From Prochlorococcus sp. AG-363-A16 (lineage in GTDB: Bacteria; Cyanobacteriota; Cyanobacteriia; PCC-6307; Cyanobiaceae), in contig QCFB01000018.1 of NCBI GenBank assembly GCA_003280345.1, forward strand, positions 1 through 36,464: 36,464 bases of DNA. Direction: 5' to 3'. The notes under the pieces were generated by a model. The model did no database searches and was not told the origin of the DNA. It saw only the letters and a list, made by a program, of their open reading frames with translations. Position numbers and translations under genes: made by a program. Positions 1 to 9,047 of the stretch are shown in pieces. Numbering within the stretch: position 1 is the stretch's first letter; every line of letters starts with the position of its first letter.

Positions 1-139
1 CTTGCCTGTCAGTATTGTAATGACGACCAGAATAAACTCTTACTTCTCCTGCTATCGCACTAATCGGCTGAAATAAGCCTGCAAAAACTATTAGCAAAGC
101 ATTAATTGCTGGAACGGATATGGGTTTAACTGCGAGCAT
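1..139 (-). CDS. futA: Iron(III) ABC transporter substrate-binding protein FutA/IdiA, N-terminal part (runs off the left edge)
   Basis: Only the first 46 codons are present; the gene reads leftwards from ATG at 137-139. The product starts with a basic-hydrophobic signal peptide (roughly residues 1-27), followed by a mature start EVRVYSGRHYNTDRQ. That VYSGRHYNTD block is the hallmark start of periplasmic ferric-iron binding proteins of the FutA/IdiA/FbpA family, which hand Fe(III) to an ABC importer. It is divergent from a PKHD-type hydroxylase, a pairing commonly seen in iron-responsive loci. The family call is firm; the exact orthologue name is inferred because most of the protein lies outside the window. 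Confidence 0.85.
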   Translation of the reverse strand, partial: MLAVKPISVPAINALLIVFAGLFQPISAIAGEVRVYSGRHYNTDRQ

Positions 140-287
140 TTTAACTATCAATTCAATAGTCAAAATAGACTATCAAAACAAAATCGAACCATTAGCATGA
201 CTAGCAATTGATACGTAACACAGCATCAATTGATTCAGTCCTAAAATAACCTTGATAGATCAACTTAGAGACGCCACCGCTTAATCC
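140..287. promoter_or_regulatory. Divergent futA/hydroxylase promoter region with two inverted repeats
   Basis: Two perfect inverted repeats are visible. ATAGTC-6 nt-GACTAT lies at 156-173, just upstream of the futA start. CAATTGAT-12 nt-ATCAATTG lies at 205-232, midway to the hydroxylase. A divergent pair of iron-related genes would be expected to be Fur-regulated, but neither repeat matches the classical GATAATGATAATCATTATC Fur box closely. The operator role is inference. Confidence 0.35.
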
Positions 288-953
288 ATGGATTATCTGG
301 TCCACCCATTACTTGACCAATCAACAACAAAGTCTCTTGTTCAAAAACTTTTGTCAAATGGTTCACCTTGGCAAGACGGAAAAACAACTGCAGGTTCTCA
401 TGCCGCAAAAGTAAAGAATAACTATCAACTTGACAGAAATTCAAAGTTAGCTCTAGAGAGTAGCAAAGACATAATTCAGCAAATAACTAATGACCAGCTA
501 ATAAAAAGTTTTGCTTTGCCTAAACTTATTCATGGAATAATGTTTACTAGAACAACGGAAGGGCAAGGCTATGGAATGCATATTGACAATGCGTATATGA
601 GTACAGGAAGAAGTGACTTATCTTTCACTTTGTTTCTAAGTGATCCACAGAGCTATGAAGGTGGTGAATTAGATATACAAAATATGCAGAATAATAAGGA
701 AATAAAGCTCTCATCTGGTCATATATTTATTTATCCAAGCACTAGTCTTCATGCTGTAAAAAAGGTCACTAAAGGAGAAAGATTAGTCTGTGTTGGCTGG
801 ATACAAAGCCATATCTCAAGTAATGAAGATAGAAACACTTTGTTTGGCCTTGATGCTGGCTCAAAAGCACTTTTAGCAAGATATGGTCGTTCTCCAGAGC
901 TAGACTTGATTTTTCAGTCCTACAGCAACCTCCTTAGGCGACTGGGAGACTAA
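288..953 (+). CDS. piuC: PKHD-type Fe(II)/2-oxoglutarate hydroxylase (PiuC/YbiX family)
   Basis: The 221-residue product has the family's usual length and carries the double-stranded beta-helix iron site: H98-x-D100 (in GMHIDNA), distal H155 (in TSLHAVKKV) and the 2-oxoglutarate-binding R165 (in KGERLVCVGW). The segment GGELDIQ after the first strand is typical of PKHD-type hydroxylases. The family is recurrently linked to iron uptake, and this copy is divergent from futA, which supports an iron-starvation role; its substrate is unknown. No strong Shine-Dalgarno precedes the ATG. Family assignment is secure; the symbol is by analogy. Confidence 0.85.
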   Translation: MDYLVHPLLDQSTTKSLVQKLLSNGSPWQDGKTTAGSHAAKVKNNYQLDRNSKLALESSKDIIQQITNDQLIKSFALPKLIHGIMFTRTTEGQGYGMHIDNAYMSTGRSDLSFTLFLSDPQSYEGGELDIQNMQNNKEIKLSSGHIFIYPSTSLHAVKKVTKGERLVCVGWIQSHISSNEDRNTLFGLDAGSKALLARYGRSPELDLIFQSYSNLLRRLGD

Positions 954-1044
954 TAGAGGTAATATTTTATACATCAATTTGTATAGTGTTTTGTTTCTGA
1001 GAAGAGTAATAGGTCCTATATAAGCATTATTGATTAGTTTTTAA

Positions 1045-1290
1045 ATGAATAGAAATACGCCTGTAGCAATCTTCCTTGCTGCTACAGCTATTCTCACCTC
1101 TAATTCCTTACAGGCAGGTGTAGTCCATGCTGAGGAAAAGGAGCAAGGGATGGGCGGTCTTAAAGAATGGACCACTGACCAATCAATTGATGAAGAAAGC
1201 ACTCTTGATAAAGAGGCTAAAGAGGCACTAGAGAAAGCAAAGGAAGAGGATATCTGCATTCCAATAGGCGAAGGTGAAAATTGTTGGTAA
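1045..1290 (+). CDS. Small secreted protein of unknown function
   Basis: This 81-residue protein has a clear N-terminal signal peptide (MNRNTPVAIFLAATAIL, then a plausible cleavage after VVHA near residue 29). The mature part is short, acidic and lysine-rich and ends in a dicysteine tail (DICIPIGEGENCW). The two cysteines could form a disulfide in the periplasm. I recognise no domain. It lies between the hydroxylase and the porin and is closed by a strong terminator hairpin, so it is probably a single transcription unit or the end of one. A same-position antisense frame exists but has no supporting features. Confidence 0.65.
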   Translation: MNRNTPVAIFLAATAILTSNSLQAGVVHAEEKEQGMGGLKEWTTDQSIDEESTLDKEAKEALEKAKEEDICIPIGEGENCW

Positions 1291-1358
1291 GTAATTAATA
1301 GCCTCTTTATCTTCAGAATATTAATAATGAAAATAAATTCCTTGGAGGAACTTTAAAA

Positions 1359-1389
1359 AAAAAAGTGCCTATTTTATAGGCACTTTTTT
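1359..1389. terminator. Bidirectional Rho-independent terminator
   Basis: The stem GTGCCTAT (1365-1372) pairs with ATAGGCAC (1376-1383) around a 3-nt loop. It is flanked by six A on the left and six T on the right, so it works as an intrinsic terminator in both directions. It sits between two convergent genes, the small secreted protein (+) and the porin (-). Confidence 0.9.
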
Positions 1390-1415
1390 GAGTTTAAGTA
1401 AAGGGATTACTTGGA

Positions 1416-2921
1416 TTAGAATTTAAACTTAGTGGTTACAATTCCACCTAAGATGTCATCGTCTGTGCCAGTTGCTGGTTCAGTAAGTTGGAACACAGCA
1501 GGGGTGACAGTGATGTTATCTGAGACCTTAAAGGTGTAGTAAGCCTCCCACTGGAATGGGATCGCTGTATCTTCAGATCCATCAGCCCTAGAAGTGGCAT
1601 GTTGACGTTGGCCAAAAGCAAAGCCAGCCTTGTTCCCATCAATGAAAACATCCTTCCAGTTGAGACCCACCATCCAAGAGTTTGTTTCTTTGACGGCATC
1701 CCCTAATGAATGGATTGTGCCTGCTGTGTCCTCTTGTATTGAAGAGAAGTCATAACCAGCAGAAATAGCAGGCATCCAACCTGTAGTTTCTGGTCTCCAC
1801 CAAGTTCTTAATGCAATGGAGTTCTTACTTCCAGTAGATTGTTGGCCAAAGGTAGTGGAGTAATAAGAGCCTGCATCAGCATCACGATCTTTATGAGAGA
1901 AAGCAACGGAGACTTGGTAACGAGGAGAGCCATATTCAACCTTGGCCAGAGTCATACCCTTAGAGCCTTTGGTGAACATACCTCCATCATCTGGGTTGGA
2001 TTTTGTGCCAGTGTGGCTAGAAGCTGTGTAGTTGGCGCTGACTGCCCAACGTGCTTGCCCTCTATCTTCAACTGACTGCGTCCAAGCAACTCCCATCCCT
2101 TGACCAGTACTAGATCCATAAGTAGCTGCATTGCCACCTAAAGCAAATCCCTTCAGGACTGGCTTATAGATAGAAGGAGCACTCGCAAGCATGTAGTAGT
2201 TCTCTATGGCAGGGCCAACCCATACCTTCCAGTTGTCGCCAACAGGGAATTGATACCAAATCTTATCTACTTTTAGTGCATTGGCATTGGAGTTTGCATC
2301 TGACAAGTATGCACCTGTTTTCTCATCAAACTGGGAATCAGAGAAGTTACCTGTTTTAACTCGTGTATACAGCATGTCAGAACCAGTGAAACTGGTTTTC
2401 AGATCGAATTGCTGGGTATAGGTGAAGGTTGTCGCATCTGTGATCTTGCTGGAGTCTTTCTGAACCGCACCAAGAACCATTGCAACCTTGCCATTCAACT
2501 TAGTAGTAGTTGAAAAAACGCCAGCTTCGAATTCACCAACGCGAGCTTCAAGGCTATCTATCCGTCCTTTGATGACGGCAAGTTCAGCCCCAAACTCATC
2601 TACGAGAGATTGCTCCTCACTATTCAATTGAGCAACGTTGTCGATGCATTTATTTAGAAGAGCAGCTGCTTCATAACGAGTAATGCTGCCGTTTGGGTTG
2701 GCAAAATTACAGCCATGACGCTTACGAAGATTCTCTAACGCCTTATAAGCCCAATCAGTTGGGTAGACATCAGAAAACTGAGAGATGCTCTTAACTTCTT
2801 CGCTAGAAGCGGAAGAATAATCAGAGACATCATTGATGCTTAGCTCGGTGGCATTTGCTGCTATAGGGGCAAGTAACCCCAAGGCTGCAGGAGCCACCAG
2901 CAATTGCTGGAAAAATTTCAT
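1416..2921 (-). CDS. som: Som-type outer-membrane porin with N-terminal SLH domain
   Basis: The start is placed at the ATG at 2919-2921 rather than the in-frame ATG at 2948: GAGGA lies at good Shine-Dalgarno spacing before it, and the protein then begins directly with a signal peptide (MKFFQQLLVAPAALGLLAPIAANA). The 501-residue product has an SLH-like segment (about residues 45-95: DVYPTDWAYKALENL and ITRYEAAALLN), a short coiled coil with SLEARVGEFE, then a long beta-barrel region ending in ...TTKFKF with a C-terminal Phe, as in outer-membrane barrels. This matches cyanobacterial Som/OprB-type porins, in which SLH anchors the barrel to the cell wall. Solute specificity cannot be read from the sequence. 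Confidence 0.9.
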   Translation of the reverse strand: MKFFQQLLVAPAALGLLAPIAANATELSINDVSDYSSASSEEVKSISQFSDVYPTDWAYKALENLRKRHGCNFANPNGSITRYEAAALLNKCIDNVAQLNSEEQSLVDEFGAELAVIKGRIDSLEARVGEFEAGVFSTTTKLNGKVAMVLGAVQKDSSKITDATTFTYTQQFDLKTSFTGSDMLYTRVKTGNFSDSQFDEKTGAYLSDANSNANALKVDKIWYQFPVGDNWKVWVGPAIENYYMLASAPSIYKPVLKGFALGGNAATYGSSTGQGMGVAWTQSVEDRGQARWAVSANYTASSHTGTKSNPDDGGMFTKGSKGMTLAKVEYGSPRYQVSVAFSHKDRDADAGSYYSTTFGQQSTGSKNSIALRTWWRPETTGWMPAISAGYDFSSIQEDTAGTIHSLGDAVKETNSWMVGLNWKDVFIDGNKAGFAFGQRQHATSRADGSEDTAIPFQWEAYYTFKVSDNITVTPAVFQLTEPATGTDDDILGGIVTTKFKF

Positions 2922-3016
2922 TAAATGTTCCTCACACAAAATGCTCATAAAAATGAGCTTCTAAATATTATTCAATTCATTAGAGATATGAGACAAAAAA
3001 AGACGCTCAAAAGGTC

Positions 3017-3067
3017 CTTGTAACAAGTTATACAGTGATTCTGTAGCACTTGTCACAGACTTGTATA
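3017..3067 (-). promoter_or_regulatory. Repeat-rich candidate control region upstream of the porin
   Basis: Read in the porin direction, CAAGT occurs twice with an 11-bp period, followed by CTACAG. Near 3026-3031 is TATAAC, a possible -10. Nearby are the palindromes CTTGT-A-ACAAG (3017-3027) and ACAG-5 nt-CTGT (3032-3044). One-turn direct repeats overlapping a -35 position resemble sites for OmpR/RpaB-type regulators. The role is inference. The rest of the 2922-3257 gap is AT-rich with no gene visible. Confidence 0.3.
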
Positions 3068-3257
3068 AAATTCGCACTAAAGAAAAGTAGCGTGAAAAAT
3101 CGCTAAGAATTTAATTAATTTTTTCTTGATTTCCTTAAATTATAGAGATAATTTCTTTCGCAATCTAAATTAATTTAATTCTAATCAAAAAATAGCACGC
3201 TATGATGCAAATCGGAAAAATTTCTACGATTTTAATATCAAAATAATAACGTACAAT

Positions 3258-4136
3258 TTAACCATCTTCTTCCTTCATAAGTGGAAACCCTAAAGCTTCC
3301 CTTTCTTTAAGCCATATATCTGCTACTTGCCTTGCAAGAAAACGAATTCTTCCAATTATTTCAGTCCTCTCAGTAACTGATATCACACCTCGAGCCTCAA
3401 GAAGATTGAATGTATGACTACATTTAAGTACATAATCTAAAGCAGGTGCAGAAAGATTTTTATCTATTAGGCTCTTAGCTTCTGACTCATAAAGAAGGAA
3501 AAGATTTTTATGGAGCTTAGGGTCAGAATCTTCAAAATTAAATTGACATTGTGCTTTTTCAAAAGGTAGCCAAATATCTCCATAACTAATAGAGTTATTC
3601 CATTTAAGGTCCCAAATACTCTCCACATTTTGCAAAAACATTGCAAGCCTTTCTAAGCCATAAGTAATTTCAATTGATATAGGTCGACAATCAACCCCTC
3701 CACATTGTTGGAAATAAGTAAATTGAGTTACTTCCATTCCATCCAGCCAAACTTCCCATCCAACTCCCCATGCTCCTAGGGTTGGAGACTCCCAGTTATC
3801 TTCAACAAAACGAATATCATGTTGTGATTGGTTTATACCAATTGCTTCAAGTGAAGAAAGAAAAGTCTCTTGAACTCCAGTAGGAGAAGGTTTTATTAAA
3901 ACTTGGTATTGAAAATAATGTTGCGCACGGTTCGGATTATCACCAAATCTGCCATCAGTAGGCCTTCGGCAGGGTTCTGGGTACGCAACAGACCATGGCT
4001 CTGGACCTATCGCCCTCAAGAAAGTATGAGGATTCATTGTCCCCGCTCCTTTTTCCGTGTCATATGGCTGCAATAGCAGGCAACCTTGTTCCCCCCAGAA
4101 AGAAGATAAGGATTTAATGATGTCCTGAAAGTGCAT
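3258..4136 (-). CDS. glyQ: Glycyl-tRNA synthetase alpha subunit
   Basis: The 292-residue product carries the family's diagnostic stretches: [10 protein letters not shown] near the start, [19 protein letters not shown], the [19 protein letters not shown] block, and [13 protein letters not shown] of class II motif 3. GlyQ forms an alpha2beta2 enzyme with GlyS that charges tRNA-Gly; glyS is not in the window. I chose ATG at 4134-4136 because GlyQ proteins begin MHFQD; a longer frame would need a TTG at 4148. It marks the boundary between the housekeeping genes and the glycan island. Confidence 0.97.
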   Translation of the reverse strand: MHFQDIIKSLSSFWGEQGCLLLQPYDTEKGAGTMNPHTFLRAIGPEPWSVAYPEPCRRPTDGRFGDNPNRAQHYFQYQVLIKPSPTGVQETFLSSLEAIGINQSQHDIRFVEDNWESPTLGAWGVGWEVWLDGMEVTQFTYFQQCGGVDCRPISIEITYGLERLAMFLQNVESIWDLKWNNSISYGDIWLPFEKAQCQFNFEDSDPKLHKNLFLLYESEAKSLIDKNLSAPALDYVLKCSHTFNLLEARGVISVTERTEIIGRIRFLARQVADIWLKEREALGFPLMKEEDG

Positions 4137-4443
4137 ATGTCTAACCAATTAAGTGATAGCAATGGTTTTCAGCAGTCGAATTCATTGATAAGTTTTCGAA
4201 ACCCCAGTAAAATGATTCCGAATTGATAAATTTGTTGATAAGCGCTATTTTCATAGTCCATTGTCCCAAATAAGTGGTGCTATCAATAGGTTACATAGGT
4301 GAATCCATATGACTTCTCGGGGTCTTGGGTTAAGAGACGGGGCTAACTCAACTTCAGATTTGGTTGACCTAATAGTGTGCATGTATTTATTTATTCTTTG
4401 CTATTACTTGAAAATACATAGTGCTTATATTTAGTGAGATAAA

Positions 4444-4524
4444 TTACTCAAGGAACAGATCACGATAATTGGTCGAACGTTCATCTTCGATGTTAAGATG
4501 ATTTCTGATCATTGATCTAATCAT
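4444..4524 (-). CDS. Possible 26-residue protein or gene remnant in the glyQ/oxygenase gap
   Basis: The frame is open from 4584 to a stop at 4444-4446 (47 codons) with a strongly charged, protein-like composition (EQKKKDIERRKMIRSMIRNH, then an acidic tail ending YRDLFLE). The only ATG gives 26 residues; the upstream open part has no common start, so this may be the 3' end of a decayed gene. The remainder of 4137-4602 holds one other short frame (4309-4434, 41 codons) that I do not trust. Confidence 0.3.
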   Translation of the reverse strand: MIRSMIRNHLNIEDERSTNYRDLFLE

Positions 4525-4602
4525 TTTCCTTCTCTCAATATCCTTCTTCTTTTGCTCTGTAATTGGTTCAGGTTTAGTCTTGTTTTAAGGAGGTAAGTTG
4601 AT

Positions 4603-5427
4603 CTAGCGCTCGCAGTTCAATATTAATGTTAGGCGGGGTTCGGAGTTTGAACCTTGTTCTACGCCATGCCAAGTTTTGTCTGTTTTCCCAAATGCAATCC
4701 CATTACCAAATAAATGTATTGATTCAAATTTTTTTTGGAAAAGATTTTCATCATACCTTCCAGAGTCCCAATGCCTAAGATTATATTTAGGTGCGTATAA
4801 AGATGTACCTCTTCGATGGTCTTTATTTATATTTAGTGGAATAAGTAGAGTTAAGACTTTCAGACTTTTATCCGTATGAATCTTTAAAGTTTCATAACAG
4901 TTCGCATCACTAGCGAATGTCCAATGAGGTTTAATTGATCTGATAGATATTCGTTTTTTACCGACGTATGACCCGTCATCAAAATAACCTATAAAGGAAA
5001 GTGTCTTTAATATTATTTTTGAGTATATATTAGAATAGCTTTTAGAAAGATGATCTACATAGTCTTGTTTTATTAGCTTATTAAGGAAAATAAATATGTA
5101 TTTTCTGAGAGTTGAATATTCTGGTAGATAGCCAGCATTTAGCTTGTAAAATAATTTCTCCACTAATATTTTAGTTTCGTCATTATTAAGTTCATTACTC
5201 CAGAACTTATGCAATTCAGGATCCAATGAAGCCAGGGTGCCTAATTCTATGAATCGTCTTCCCAGTGATTTGGATTGATTTAGGCTTTGGTAGTCTTCCA
5301 GCTTGGGGAAGTATTCACAAAGATTTGGTTCGTTCCAATTAAAAGTTATGTTTATATGTGGGAATGGGTCAGAGGAGAAAGTGCCTCTATCAATCGCTTT
5401 TATTAAACAATTTACGAAAGTAGTCAT
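4603..5427 (-). CDS. 2OG-Fe(II) oxygenase-like protein of a surface glycan locus
   Basis: I do not recognise a named orthologue, but the C-terminal half of this 274-residue protein has the jelly-roll oxygenase pattern: H184-x-D186 (in KIHTDKSLK) followed by a hydrophobic strand (LTLLIPLN), GTSLYAP, then H254 (TWHGVE) and R265 (EPRLTLILN). Those positions fit two iron-binding His plus Asp and the 2-oxoglutarate-binding Arg. The N-terminal 150 residues are helical and unassigned. As the first clear gene of the island it probably hydroxylates or trims a sugar or lipid-linked substrate; that is inference. Confidence 0.6.
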   Translation of the reverse strand: MTTFVNCLIKAIDRGTFSSDPFPHINITFNWNEPNLCEYFPKLEDYQSLNQSKSLGRRFIELGTLASLDPELHKFWSNELNNDETKILVEKLFYKLNAGYLPEYSTLRKYIFIFLNKLIKQDYVDHLSKSYSNIYSKIILKTLSFIGYFDDGSYVGKKRISIRSIKPHWTFASDANCYETLKIHTDKSLKVLTLLIPLNINKDHRRGTSLYAPKYNLRHWDSGRYDENLFQKKFESIHLFGNGIAFGKTDKTWHGVEQGSNSEPRLTLILNCER

Positions 5428-5921
5428 TGTATGCCAACCAATGTATTGATATGAATTTATATAGTCAATGCTAACTCATTAACACTATTAAAGCAATCTT
5501 CTAGTATTTCTGCCTGATAAATACAGAAAATGCTTTGAACTAAAATTAATTTGTTACTTCTAGAGCTGATATTACTTTATTCTGAAAATTAATACGATCA
5601 GATGTTTATGTTACGACCTTAGCAATCCAAGTAACAAGTAAAGTTCTAGAAATCATATGTCTGAAGAGGAATAAAGCGACTAGGATCTAAAATTTCACAT
5701 TTGATTTCAAACAATTCATTGTAAATTAAAACTAATAACCGCAATTAGTTCTTCATGAGGATATTTTCTTGTTAACCAGACTCTTCTTCAAAAGAATACA
5801 AGAAAAACAACTAAAAACAAATTCTATAAAGTATTCATTTGCTTAAGCATCGACTAAATATTATCATTTCTGAAGCAATTGTTATATAGTATAGATAATA
5901 CTATTTCTTAAATTTGAAAGG
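5428..5921. other. Non-coding AT-rich gap
   Basis: About 490 bases with no convincing open frame, tRNA or strong hairpin. It separates the oxygenase-like gene from the kinase and radical SAM pair and probably holds the promoter of the former. Confidence 0.5.
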
Positions 5922-6746
5922 TTATTTTTTACTCAGATGCTCTGAATATAAATATGCATAGTTACTTTCTTTCAAGGCTTCATAAAGGCCTCCTCTTATT
6001 ATTATCTTTAAATTACTTACATTATTAATTTTGATCCACGCAAACAACTTTAAATCTTTTAAGAGGCTCTTAAACCATTCTTCACAAGTTTTCTTGTCTA
6101 GGTTTTCATTATTGATTGCATAACCCAAAACTTGTTTTGAAACTCGTATTATGGGAAATTCGTCAGAATTAACAGGCAAAAAGTTTGCAGCCGCGAAACC
6201 ACCCGCAGAATAGACCGAACAAAATGTTTGGACCTTTTTACCTATGAACTTACTTATAGATTTATAAAGAAGAGGAACAGATCCATTTTTATTCAAAGGC
6301 AAGTGGGCAAATTCATAAGAAGTTAAATACTTTAAAGAAAAATCTTGTTGAAATTTCTCGTCAACTAATAACACTCCTATTGATGTACCTACATTAACTA
6401 TCAATGTATGCTTAGACTTAATTTGCTTTCGAGAGATTGCAAGAAAACCTTGAATAAACATATCATTTACGATGAAAACATTCTTTTTATTAAAAAAAAA
6501 TTTGCTTATAAAGCAATTTAATGGCGGACAATAAACATCATTTTTAGAGTTGACAACGTCACCTGGAATGCCAATTAAAATATACTCGTAGAAATTAATC
6601 TCTGGCTTTTTTATAAGTTTATTAATCCAATCATTAAAATAAATACCTTTAGAATCAATTGTATTGATTTTTCTATGGCTTCTATTTAATTCATTAAATT
6701 GGTAGAGATTTATAGATGTACCACCGATATCAACTAGTAGAATCAT
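5922..6746 (-). CDS. ROK-like sugar kinase of the ASKHA fold
   Basis: The product has the ordered ASKHA motifs: phosphate-1 loop DIGGTSINLY (D6 to T10), GIPGDVVN near residue 59, candidate catalytic D95 in IVNDMFIQGF, phosphate-2 loop NVGTSIGVLL (118 onwards), and a C-terminal IIIRGGLYEAL adenosine segment. E145 and H148 (YEFAHLPL) match the ROK E-x-G-H position, but the Cys-rich zinc motif of typical ROK kinases (C-x-C-G) is absent. At 274 residues it is a little short. It lies 37 nt from the radical SAM gene upstream and is probably co-transcribed. The sugar substrate cannot be inferred. Confidence 0.65.
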   Translation of the reverse strand: MILLVDIGGTSINLYQFNELNRSHRKINTIDSKGIYFNDWINKLIKKPEINFYEYILIGIPGDVVNSKNDVYCPPLNCFISKFFFNKKNVFIVNDMFIQGFLAISRKQIKSKHTLIVNVGTSIGVLLVDEKFQQDFSLKYLTSYEFAHLPLNKNGSVPLLYKSISKFIGKKVQTFCSVYSAGGFAAANFLPVNSDEFPIIRVSKQVLGYAINNENLDKKTCEEWFKSLLKDLKLFAWIKINNVSNLKIIIRGGLYEALKESNYAYLYSEHLSKK

Positions 6747-6783
6747 TTCGTTTTAGTCATCTAATTTTATTACAAATATCAAA

Positions 6784-8013
6784 TTATTTTAGACGAGAAA
6801 ACTTCTCGTAATCTATTGATTTCTGTGTTTGAATAGCAGGTGTAATTTCTGGACTATCCCAGGAACGACCCATACAATATCTACAAGCAGGTATATAACT
6901 GATGTGACCAGTATATTCCTCTAATTTAGATTGACCTTCAGTTAGCTCAACATAATTGTCTGGGTCAGAAGGAATCCCAGACAATCTATCTGCATTTGCT
7001 GCAAATGGACAACGATATAATTTGTTATCTGAGATAGTTAAAAGATTTTTTCCACAACAATTTTTAAATAACTCAGTAACTTCTGCTTCTGTTCTATCAA
7101 TATGAACAATTTGCCCACTATCTGTCCATCCAGTAGGGGGGTCAGCTTTATAGGGTATTTTTAGCTTTTCTAATAATTTAATATTGTGATCTAAATTACG
7201 AGAAAATTCTGGACCATAGTTAGTAATAATAAAAATAAGCCTGTCTAGGTTGATTTTATGACAAGTTAAACTCGTTTCTTTTAAAGGGATGGTTGCATTT
7301 GTATATAAGCTTACAAAACTAATTTTATTTAAATTAGTTGTATATTCCATAATCTTATAGATATCATTATGAACAAATGGCTCTCCACCTATAAGTCTTA
7401 TCTCAAATAAATGATCTATATTTGAAAGTAATTGGTCTATATCTCTTTTTAGAATTTCGAATTTTATATTAGTAGGCTTCTCATAATATTGCATTAGATT
7501 TGAGCAATCCTTACATTTCATCGAACATCTTTCTGTTACCATTAAATCAACACTTCTTAGAAATAGATCATTGTTAGAGAAATAGTATACATGAGCTAAA
7601 TTTACGCACTTCAATGAATATCTAATAAACTCTTCTGATTGATTAGCAATGGGATGAGGGTTATGCCCTTCTAAGTAAATCCCTAATGCAATTTGTCTAG
7701 TGATATTTAATTTCTCTGCTTTTTCCCAAACATCTTGAATAGCAAAAACTGTATTTATTAAAATGGATGATTCATGCTTTTCCTTAGATTCTAATTCTTT
7801 GAAGGTCTCATCATAGGACTTAACTACCACACCATCATATGATTGTCCTGAAACCTTGCTATCTGAATCAATAAAATTTCTTATCTTACCAGTGTGCAAA
7901 AGTTGAGCTGCTAGCCATTTCCCAGGAGCAGCATATCCATAAATATATATATGATGGTATTCCTCAATAATATCCAGCAGGTTATTCCACATCATTTTTT
8001 TGATTACATACAT
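6784..8013 (-). CDS. Radical SAM enzyme with an N-terminal nucleotide-binding-like domain
   Basis: The 409-residue protein has three parts. Residues 20-110 resemble a Rossmann-type sugar or nucleotide-binding half (IYIYGYAAPGKWLAAQLL, then NFIDSD). The radical SAM core starts with C163-x3-C167-x2-C170 (ERCSMKCKDCSN) and RLIGGEPFVH, the usual GGEP motif. The C-terminal part has further cysteines (FKNCCGKNLL, YRCPFA, CRYCMGR) like a SPASM/twitch cluster domain. Such proteins occur in surface polysaccharide loci, but the reaction is unknown. The first ATG is used; M7 or M8 are alternatives. Confidence 0.75.
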   Translation of the reverse strand: MYVIKKMMWNNLLDIIEEYHHIYIYGYAAPGKWLAAQLLHTGKIRNFIDSDSKVSGQSYDGVVVKSYDETFKELESKEKHESSILINTVFAIQDVWEKAEKLNITRQIALGIYLEGHNPHPIANQSEEFIRYSLKCVNLAHVYYFSNNDLFLRSVDLMVTERCSMKCKDCSNLMQYYEKPTNIKFEILKRDIDQLLSNIDHLFEIRLIGGEPFVHNDIYKIMEYTTNLNKISFVSLYTNATIPLKETSLTCHKINLDRLIFIITNYGPEFSRNLDHNIKLLEKLKIPYKADPPTGWTDSGQIVHIDRTEAEVTELFKNCCGKNLLTISDNKLYRCPFAANADRLSGIPSDPDNYVELTEGQSKLEEYTGHISYIPACRYCMGRSWDSPEITPAIQTQKSIDYEKFSRLK

Positions 8014-8192
8014 TGATATTAAGATAAAAAGAGTAAATTATGTTTTTTGTTAACAAAATCACTTAATAATTTAATGATTAAATGAAAAGAGGTTGGAGAA
8101 AGTCATAGACATTTCGAATGAATATCTAGCTAAAGAGAAGTAAAATATAACAGCTTCGTTCACATGTATTCCCGACAAAAATAATAGCATAA

Positions 8193-9047
8193 TTATATTT
8201 TGTAGAAATCTTCATACTTACTACTATTTTCAATATAGGCCTTAGATCCAATGTATTTTTCATCTTTGCGAGGTCTAATAATGCAAGTAATTATTTCATT
8301 AAAACCTATTCTTACTCCTGATAAATAAATTCTATTTTGCAGATCAGTATCATTCATTTTGTTCCACTTCTTTCGCCAGGTATGCATATTGTATTGTATT
8401 TCCCGAAGTCCTGAATGGTATAGCCAAGTCTGAGTACCTCCAATATTAGTAACACAATCAGCTGATATTGTTTGAGACTTACCATTTATGTCTATAGCAT
8501 TATATTTACTTGAAACAAATTCAAGTTTATTCTTTATAGCGAAATTTAAATTATCCTCTAGATGGTTTGGAAGCCATTCATCATCGTCATCTATTCTTGC
8601 AATCCAATCACTATTGCAGGCTTTGAGAGCAACATTTGCAGCCTCAGTTGGACCGCAATACCAGTGGTATATGCTTTTATTTGGATAACGATATCGTTTA
8701 CGTTGATTAGTAATAACTTTAACTTTATCTCCAAAGTGTTGATTGATAAGTTCTTTTGTTCCATCAGTTGACCCGTCGTCAACAACTAATATCGATATAT
8801 TTTTATATGTTTGAGCAAGAACAGAGGGGATAGATCTTTCGATTAGATATTCACTTCTATTAAAAGTTGGAATATAAATAAGAATGTTAGGGTTTTTTCT
8901 ATATGCCAATTTATAAGAGTGATGCTTCCTTGCTTGTCTTAACACAAGTTTGTCATGGATTCGAAAATAAATATAAAGTATTGTAGAAATTAAATAGTTT
9001 ACAAAAGGATTGTCTGGTAATTTACGAGTAAATTGTTCTAACGACAT
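8193..9047 (-). CDS. GT2-family glycosyltransferase
   Basis: A GT-A fold begins at about residue 53 with ILIYIPTFNRSEYL and ISILVVDDGSTDGT (D90, D91), followed by the metal-binding acidic cluster RIDDDDEWLP (D153-D156). The N-terminal 50 residues contain a hydrophobic stretch (FVNYLISTILYIYF) that may anchor the enzyme to the inner membrane. It is the most upstream member of the leftward 4.6-9.0 kb block and lies opposite the dehydrogenase operon across a 230-bp divergent promoter gap. Donor and acceptor are unknown. Confidence 0.85.
   Translation of the reverse strand: MSLEQFTRKLPDNPFVNYLISTILYIYFRIHDKLVLRQARKHHSYKLAYRKNPNILIYIPTFNRSEYLIERSIPSVLAQTYKNISILVVDDGSTDGTKELINQHFGDKVKVITNQRKRYRYPNKSIYHWYCGPTEAANVALKACNSDWIARIDDDDEWLPNHLEDNLNFAIKNKLEFVSSKYNAIDINGKSQTISADCVTNIGGTQTWLYHSGLREIQYNMHTWRKKWNKMNDTDLQNRIYLSGVRIGFNEIITCIIRPRKDEKYIGSKAYIENSSKYEDFYKI

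Noticed and set aside
1041-1259. Leftward 72-codon frame over the small secreted protein
   Set aside because: Antisense shadow; the rightward frame has a signal peptide and a following terminator.
4309-4434. 41-codon rightward frame starting MTSRGLGLRDG
   Set aside because: No ribosome-binding site, no recognisable motif and odd composition; left out as a gene.
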